A stretch of DNA of 64,000 nucleotides from Bartonella sp. AU55XJBT (lineage in GTDB: Bacteria > Pseudomonadota > Alphaproteobacteria > Rhizobiales > Rhizobiaceae): contig NZ_JAQITC010000006.1 of NCBI RefSeq assembly GCF_028618525.1, positions 1 through 64,000 on the forward strand, in the 5' to 3' direction. Of the stretch, positions 58,910 to 64,000 are shown piece after piece. The notes beneath the pieces are model-generated. The model was not told where the DNA came from. It saw only the letters and a list, made by a program, of their open reading frames with translations, and did no database searches. Positions within the stretch are counted from its first letter, which is position 1, and each line of letters begins with the position of its first letter. Position numbers and translations under genes: made by a program.

Positions 58910-59698
58910 ATGTTTTACTTTCGAGAAGCGGCTTTAAATAGCGGGGATGTACTCAGTCAATTCATTGAGCACTTTAAAACGATGCTTTATCCACCAATTT
59001 GTCCTGGATGTAAGCAAAATGTTTCTGCTTATGGTACGATTTGCTCTGAATGTTGGAAAGACCTCCAATTTATTACGAAACCTTATTGTCCTGTTATGGG
59101 GACGCCTTTTGTTTGTGATATGGGGGATGGTTTTCTCAGTGGTGAAGCGCTGCGTAATTCTTACCCTTTTTCACGCGTTCGCTCAGCCATTATTCATAAA
59201 GGACTTGCACGCACTTTGGTAACGCGCTTAAAATATGGTGATCATATAGAATTGGCCTCTTTTATGGCCAATTGGATGATATCTGCTGGACGTGAGGTTA
59301 TCGATGAGTGTGATGTTATTATTCCCATTCCATTGCATTTTCGTCGTTTTTGGGAAAGGCGTTATAATCAATCTGCTGAGCTTGCACGTTATATTGCAGC
59401 ATCACAAAAAAAACTTTTAAAACCCAGTTGGCTTATTCGTTGTCGGCATACGCGCCCGCAGGTTAGTCTTTCTTCAAGAGAAAGAAAACTTAACGTAAAA
59501 AATGCCTTTAAGGTTTCGCATAAAGTTAAAAAATATCTCAAAGGATGTTCTATTTTACTGATTGATGATGTATTTACAACGGGTGCAACAGTTACAGCAG
59601 CTGCTGCTGCATTAAAATATGCAGGCGCACGACGGGTTGATGTGCTAACATTTTCGCGTGTCCTTAAAGAAGATTCTATTTTTCCTTCTTTTCAATAG
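58910..59698 (+). CDS. comF: ComF-family phosphoribosyltransferase-like protein
   Basis: A 262-residue protein. An N-terminal zinc-ribbon shows CPGCKQNVSAYGTICSECW; the phosphoribosyltransferase domain has DVIIPIPLHFRRFWERRYNQ, LARYIA and the PRPP loop ILLIDDVFTTGATVTAAAAA. ComF is tied to DNA uptake in naturally competent bacteria; in others the role is unclear. grxC begins 46 bases after its stop. The order methyltransferase (divergent), comF, grxC, ubiG is shared with related Rhizobiales. Confidence 0.9.
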   Translation: MFYFREAALNSGDVLSQFIEHFKTMLYPPICPGCKQNVSAYGTICSECWKDLQFITKPYCPVMGTPFVCDMGDGFLSGEALRNSYPFSRVRSAIIHKGLARTLVTRLKYGDHIELASFMANWMISAGREVIDECDVIIPIPLHFRRFWERRYNQSAELARYIAASQKKLLKPSWLIRCRHTRPQVSLSSRERKLNVKNAFKVSHKVKKYLKGCSILLIDDVFTTGATVTAAAAALKYAGARRVDVLTFSRVLKEDSIFPSFQ

Positions 59699-59744
59699 GA
59701 ACTTAAAGTGGATATTATTAAAAAATACTTGGAGGATAATACTT

Positions 59745-59999
59745 ATGAAAGAGATAATCATTTATACACGTCCTAACTGTCCTTATTGCACAAAAGCACG
59801 TGATTTGCTTGATAAAAAAGGCGTAAAATATACAGATATTGATGCTTCCACGTCCCTTCGTCAAGAAATGGTACAGCGCGCGAATGGACGTAATACATTT
59901 CCACAAATTTTTATAGGTGATTATCACGTTGGCGGTTGTGATGATCTTTATGCTTTAGAAGCTGAGGGAAAACTCAATTCTTTATTGCAAGACATATAA
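59745..59999 (+). CDS. grxC: Glutaredoxin 3
   Basis: An 84-residue thiol oxidoreductase. The active site is RPNCPYCTKARDLL (dithiol CPYC), with the glutathione-binding TFPQIFIG and GGCDDLYALE. ATG 59745 follows TTGGAGGATAATACTT, so the longer frame from 59658 is not used. It reduces disulfides with glutathione, matching gshA nearby. Confidence 0.95.
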   Translation: MKEIIIYTRPNCPYCTKARDLLDKKGVKYTDIDASTSLRQEMVQRANGRNTFPQIFIGDYHVGGCDDLYALEAEGKLNSLLQDI

Positions 60000-60036
60000 T
60001 CGCTGTAAATAACTACCTTTAAGATTATTACATTCC

Positions 60037-60780
60037 TTAAGACCGTTTTGCGAGAAGGAGATAGTTAACATCCATGTCTTTTGAGCGATTCCAGCTGTCG
60101 TTTAATGGATTATAAGTAATCCCTATCTCATCAATGACAGACAGAGCGTTTTTTGATAAGAAATTTTTAAGCTCTTGAGGTTTTAGGAATTTTTTATAAT
60201 CATGGGTTCCTTTAGGGAGCCAACGGAGGATATATTCAGCGCCTACAATAGCAAGTCCCCATGCTTTCCACGTGCGGTTGAGTGTTGCAACAAACATCAA
60301 CCCTTGTGGTTTTAGCATTTTTGCTGTCGCTTTTATGAAGAGATTAACCTCAGCGACATGTTCAACAACTTCCATATTAAGGATGATATCAAATTTTTCT
60401 CCTTCATTGGCGAGTGCTTCTGCCGTTGTCGTGCGATAATCAATTGAAAGGTTATTTTGGGCTGCATGGATTTTTGCAACTTCAATATTCGTTTGTGCGG
60501 CGTCAACGCCTACAACGATAGCGCCAAGACGTGCCATGGGTTCACATAACAAGCCTCCTCCACAGCCAATATCAAGAATTTTCAAATTATCAAAAGGCGT
60601 CAGTGAAACAGGGTCACGATTAAACTCTAAACAGATTTTTTCTCTGATGTAAGCAAGACGTGTTGGATTAAATTGATGAAGAGGTCGAAATTTTCCTTGT
60701 GGATTCCACCATTCTGTAGCAATCCGTGAGAAGTGATCAATTTCACTTTGATCAACTGTTGTTTGTGTTTCATCTATCAT
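60037..60780 (-). CDS. ubiG: Ubiquinone biosynthesis O-methyltransferase
   Basis: A 247-residue methyltransferase making the two O-methylations of ubiquinone. Family parts: [20 protein letters not shown] at the start, motif [53 protein letters not shown] and [20 protein letters not shown] with [11 protein letters not shown]. Length is standard. It is divergent from lysC, as in related Rhizobiales. Confidence 0.96.
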   Translation of the reverse strand: MIDETQTTVDQSEIDHFSRIATEWWNPQGKFRPLHQFNPTRLAYIREKICLEFNRDPVSLTPFDNLKILDIGCGGGLLCEPMARLGAIVVGVDAAQTNIEVAKIHAAQNNLSIDYRTTTAEALANEGEKFDIILNMEVVEHVAEVNLFIKATAKMLKPQGLMFVATLNRTWKAWGLAIVGAEYILRWLPKGTHDYKKFLKPQELKNFLSKNALSVIDEIGITYNPLNDSWNRSKDMDVNYLLLAKRS

Positions 60781-60969
60781 GCTGCCTTCCTTTTATTTTT
60801 AATGATCAAGTCCAGTAGGTTTTATACAAAGTCAAGAAAAATTAATATAACCATAATGAAACTTGCACAAATGATAGATATTCGCTATGTCGAGAAAATG
60901 GTTAGTTGATACAGCATCTCACTCTCATTATCGTTTAAGATAAGAGATGTAAGGGTAAGAGTGTTATTA

Positions 60970-62226
60970 ATGGCGCGCATTGTCATGAAATTTGGTGGAA
61001 CATCTGTCGCAAACATTGAATGTATTCATAATGTTGCACGGCATGTCAAAAGAGAGGTTGATGCAGGCAATGAGGTTGCTGTTGTAGTCTCTGCGATGGC
61101 GGGTAAAACCAATGAGCTGGTCCAGTGGACGTGTGATGCTTCATCCATACATAGAGATGCTCGGGAATATGATGTTGTGGTTGCTTCTGGTGAACAAGTC
61201 ACTTCAGGTTTGTTGGCTTTGACACTTCAAGCAATGGGTGTCAATGCACGTTCATGGCTTGGCTGGCAGATCCCTATTCATACAGACAATGCGCATGGCC
61301 GTGCGCGTATTACTGATATTGATGGATCTTTTTTAATAGAGTGTTTTCAGAAAGGTCAGGTTGCCGTTATTGCTGGTTTTCAGGGGTTAGCGCCGGATAA
61401 TCGGATTTCTACCTTAGGGCGTGGGGGATCAGATACAAGTGCTGTTGCTATAGCAGCAGCTGTACAAGCTGATCGCTGTGATATTTATACAGATGTGGAT
61501 GGTGTTTATACGACAGATCCACGTATAGAACCGAAAGCGCGCCGTTTACCGAAAGTAGCTTTTGAAGAAATGCTAGAGATGGCTTCTCTTGGGGCAAAAG
61601 TTTTACAAGTTCGTTCTGTTGAATTGGCCATGGTTCATAAGGTTCGTACCTTTGTGCGTTCAAGTTTTGAGGATCCTGATGCATTAGGCATGGAGGATCC
61701 AATGAGTTCTTCTGGAACACTTATTTGCGATGAGGATGAGATCGTGGAACAACAAAATGTTACTGGTATTGCTTTTGCTAAGGATGAGGCACAAATTTCG
61801 CTGCGTCGGCTTGCTGATCGTCCGGGGATTTCGGCAGCAATTTTTGGTCCCTTGGCTGAAGAGTGCATTAATGTTGATATGATTGTGCAGAATATTTCTG
61901 AAGATGGCTCGAAAACGGATATGACTTTTACTGTACCATCAGCCGATGTAGAAAAAGCTGTTGCACTTCTTGAGAAAAATCGCAAAGAAATAGGATTTGA
62001 TGTTCTCCAATTTGAAAGCGATCTTGCCAAAATATCTGTGATTGGTATTGGAATGCGCAGCCATGCAGGTGTTGCGGCTACAGCTTTCAAGGCTTTGGCT
62101 GAAAAAGGTATTAATATTCAAGCAATCACGACTTCTGAGATTAAGATTTCTGTTTTGATTGATAGCGCTTATACTGAACTTGCGGTGAGAACATTACATG
62201 CTGTTTATGGACTGGATAAGAGTTAA
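60970..62226 (+). CDS. lysC: Aspartate kinase
   Basis: A 418-residue enzyme phosphorylating aspartate, first step to lysine/DAP, threonine and methionine. The catalytic part shows IVMKFGGTSVANIECIHNVA, LGRGGSDTSAVAIAAAVQAD and IYTDVDGVYTTDPRIEPKAR. Two ACT domains follow (about 265-418; ISEDGSKTDMTFTVPSADVE, INIQAITTSEIKISVLID), giving feedback control in this class. ATG 60970 is preferred to GTG 60961. DAP from this route is needed for peptidoglycan. Confidence 0.96.
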   Translation: MARIVMKFGGTSVANIECIHNVARHVKREVDAGNEVAVVVSAMAGKTNELVQWTCDASSIHRDAREYDVVVASGEQVTSGLLALTLQAMGVNARSWLGWQIPIHTDNAHGRARITDIDGSFLIECFQKGQVAVIAGFQGLAPDNRISTLGRGGSDTSAVAIAAAVQADRCDIYTDVDGVYTTDPRIEPKARRLPKVAFEEMLEMASLGAKVLQVRSVELAMVHKVRTFVRSSFEDPDALGMEDPMSSSGTLICDEDEIVEQQNVTGIAFAKDEAQISLRRLADRPGISAAIFGPLAEECINVDMIVQNISEDGSKTDMTFTVPSADVEKAVALLEKNRKEIGFDVLQFESDLAKISVIGIGMRSHAGVAATAFKALAEKGINIQAITTSEIKISVLIDSAYTELAVRTLHAVYGLDKS

Positions 62227-62783
62227 ATATTTTAAAACGCTCAATTTTAAGAACATAAAGTTTTCATATGTATGAATGCTTTGCTTTATAAGCATAATTT
62301 AGACATTCCGTTTAAATAAGAATAATGAATACAGTGAAATTTTTTAATTTAAAATTTTCTTATAGTGAAGAAAAAAACTATTTGTTTGCGTGTTAAAAGC
62401 AAGATTGGCATAGGAATAAAAACTATTTCAGAGACAACACAAGATGCTTCTTATGAATCGTTTAGATATAAAAAAAAGGAAAAGGAGAACTGTTTACAAG
62501 AGGTGATTGGGAGGAAGAAGAATAGGCACCATATGTATGTTATAAAAGGGGGATGTATAATTCAAAATCAATATGATAGAGTTTACAGAATTTGCTTTTT
62601 AGTTGGCTAAAAATTAAAAATGTTATCCTAGCAGTCAATAAGTTATAAAAAATTTAAGCTTTCATGCTGAAGGGGAGGATGCTGGTTGATATTATACCTC
62701 TGATACCGAGAGGTAAAATACATTCTCTCTCAACAAGAAAATTTTAGGTGTAAAGTGATGTAAATTATATGAATGGAGAGAAA
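62227..62783. other. Region after lysC
   Basis: Contains an 81-codon frame from GTG 62365 to 62610, basic and without recognisable features (VKSKIGIGIKTISETTQDAS). It has no clear ribosome-binding site and is probably a remnant or accident. A hairpin-like pair TATACCTCTGATACCGAGAGG lies near 62693-62713. Confidence 0.35.
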
Positions 62784-63443
62784 ATGTATCTTAGTAAAGA
62801 TATTTATAATTCCATGTGGTCTTTGAAGCAATATTCCGGTTCTTTTGTTGCTCTATGCGGATTTGATGGGAGTGGAAAGACAACTCAAACAAAAGAAATT
62901 TCTCGCCATTACGCACAAGAAAAACATATCATACAAACTTTTCAACCCAGTCATTGGTATAGAAACAATCAAGAGGTAAGAGATTATTTAGAGAGTGGAA
63001 AACAAATTGATCCATTGCTTTTAGCTCTTTTAGCTGCAACAGATAGACGCAAACATACGCTTGAAATTATCGAACCTTCTTTAACTTCATCGCAAAATTT
63101 ATTAATCAGTGATCGATATGTTTATTCTAGTCTTGTTTATTTCTACGCTCGAGGTCTTTCTCTTGAAAGTGTGATTCAATTAAATCAAGCTATTCCAAGA
63201 CCTCAGATCACATTTTACCTTCATTTGCCTCCTGCTGCTCTCATCGAACGATTGCAAAAAAGGGATGGTTTAGTCTTAAAATACGAAGAAAAACGCTCAT
63301 TGATTGAAAAAGTTTATGAAGGATATCAACTTTTATCAGAAATAGACGAACGATTTATCGTCATTGATGGAACCGCCTCTGTTTCTTTAATCCATAATCA
63401 AATACGACATCATATAGACAAGACTTGTTTTGATAATAAATAA
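62784..63443 (+). CDS. Thymidylate kinase-like P-loop nucleoside kinase
   Basis: A 219-residue kinase of the thymidylate kinase superfamily. The P-loop is ALCGFDGSGKTTQTKEISRH; the substrate DRY motif is ISDRYVYSSLVYFYARGLSL and the lid/arginine region LIERLQKRDGLVLKYEEKRS. Canonical bacterial Tmk begins FIxxEGGEGAGKST, so this is a divergent paralogue, perhaps acting on another nucleotide or as a spare dTMP kinase. ATG 62784 follows ATGGAGAGAAA; the frame also opens at 62769. It stands alone between gene-poor regions. Confidence 0.75.
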   Translation: MYLSKDIYNSMWSLKQYSGSFVALCGFDGSGKTTQTKEISRHYAQEKHIIQTFQPSHWYRNNQEVRDYLESGKQIDPLLLALLAATDRRKHTLEIIEPSLTSSQNLLISDRYVYSSLVYFYARGLSLESVIQLNQAIPRPQITFYLHLPPAALIERLQKRDGLVLKYEEKRSLIEKVYEGYQLLSEIDERFIVIDGTASVSLIHNQIRHHIDKTCFDNK

Positions 63444-64000
63444 AATATACCCATTTATGAATATCATTTAAAAATTTATCTGTGATCTATTCTCCTTTAT
63501 GATCTAGTTTCTATGTGGGATCTAGAGTTTTAAAGGTTTTCTCACGATAATTTAAGAGTACTGAAAAAAATATTATATATCTTAATATTTTAATTGAGAC
63601 GATTGGTAATCATTAAATTATAACGCACTTTTTTAAAAAATTTGAAAGAGGAAAGCTCTTCCAAAAAGATTATTAATCTCTGTTGTGATCATGGTATTTC
63701 TATTCTCGTAAAGACGAATATAGCGATTTTTGAGACTTTAATATTCTTATCTCTGATAAATGAAACAACAAAAACACTTCTTAACGCCTTTATGGGGATT
63801 TTCAAATTGTTTCTTTAACCAGAAAGAACATAAGATAAAAATATTTTAACAAGCAGATACACCCATTTCAAAAACTGTAGGTAATACCTTGGTTATGCTA
63901 AAAGATCAGTCTAACAAAGCAAATGATTGTTTGGTTTTATTCAGAACTATGAAAAATTTCTTTGTTGCGCTTAATATAAATAAATCCATATCCAAGACCA
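63444..64000. other. Gene-poor end of window
   Basis: AT-rich sequence with only short frames. No hairpin, repeat or gene is supported. Confidence 0.4.

Noticed and set aside
61635..62090. 151-codon minus-strand ORF opposite lysC
   Set aside because: Antisense shadow of lysC.
62365..62610. 81-codon GTG-started frame after lysC as a gene
   Set aside because: No ribosome-binding site, no recognisable pattern and very Lys-rich composition in AT-rich DNA; kept only as a note in the region entry.

Overview
The window looks like chromosome of an AT-rich alphaproteobacterium of the genus Bartonella. The evidence is the low GC content, long decaying intergenic regions, and gene neighbourhoods typical of Rhizobiales: serC-purA-membrane protein-rpoH-rluD, zwf-pgl-edd, and methyltransferase-comF-grxC-ubiG-lysC. 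The tRNA-His has A73 and no extra G-1, which is an alphaproteobacterial trait. No species is claimed.

Layout. (1) 1-1258: a cut-off membrane-protein tail, a RelB/DinJ-type antitoxin with a YafQ-like toxin broken by a stop codon, and a small XRE regulator preceded by an 18-bp perfect palindrome. (2) 1359-18682, core: tRNA-Phe, serC, a 20-codon serA-like relic, purA, a conserved membrane protein, rpoH, rluD, an aldehyde dehydrogenase, an FtsK-type translocase without membrane helices, a short PleC/DivJ/PdhS-like histidine kinase, mscL and pyrD. (3) 18822-41490, an accessory island beginning at tRNA-His. Five imperfect copies of a ~30-bp repeat ending in GTACCA cut it into modules. These hold a Gly-rich peptide with four related membrane proteins, two of which carry residues resembling glutamic intramembrane proteases; a pair of small membrane proteins; a radical-SAM/MFS operon beside a frameshifted PLP-dependent decarboxylase; a complete type III restriction-modification system; a second MFS transporter with two tiny ORFs; a MATE transporter; and a broken rhuM. 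(4) 41663-63443, core: a glutamine-synthetase-like/FAD-oxidoreductase pair (probable gamma-glutamylation of amines), the Entner-Doudoroff genes zwf-pgl-edd, folD, an AsmA-like protein, rsmE, a glutamate-cysteine ligase, a TcyP-like transporter, a methyltransferase, comF, grxC, ubiG, lysC and a thymidylate-kinase-like gene.

The core genes cover serine/PLP, purine, pyrimidine and lysine/threonine precursors, ubiquinone, glutathione and central carbon. Cystine uptake (tcyP) and glutathione synthesis (gshA, grxC) fit together as a thiol/redox set. The loss of serA with retention of serC suggests SerC now serves mainly PLP synthesis or that serine is imported.

The best candidate for an undescribed system is 19444-23666. 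A Gly-rich bacteriocin-like peptide is followed by four paralogous polytopic membrane proteins. One has a full E-E-x-x-R / GWGxxE / MHxxNT / H set, one a near-complete set with E to D, and two have lost it. A second candidate is the radical-SAM/MFS operon with its 7-codon leader ORF and a 12+12-bp operator-like palindrome centred on the -10 box. All functions are read from the sequence alone; no database search was run.
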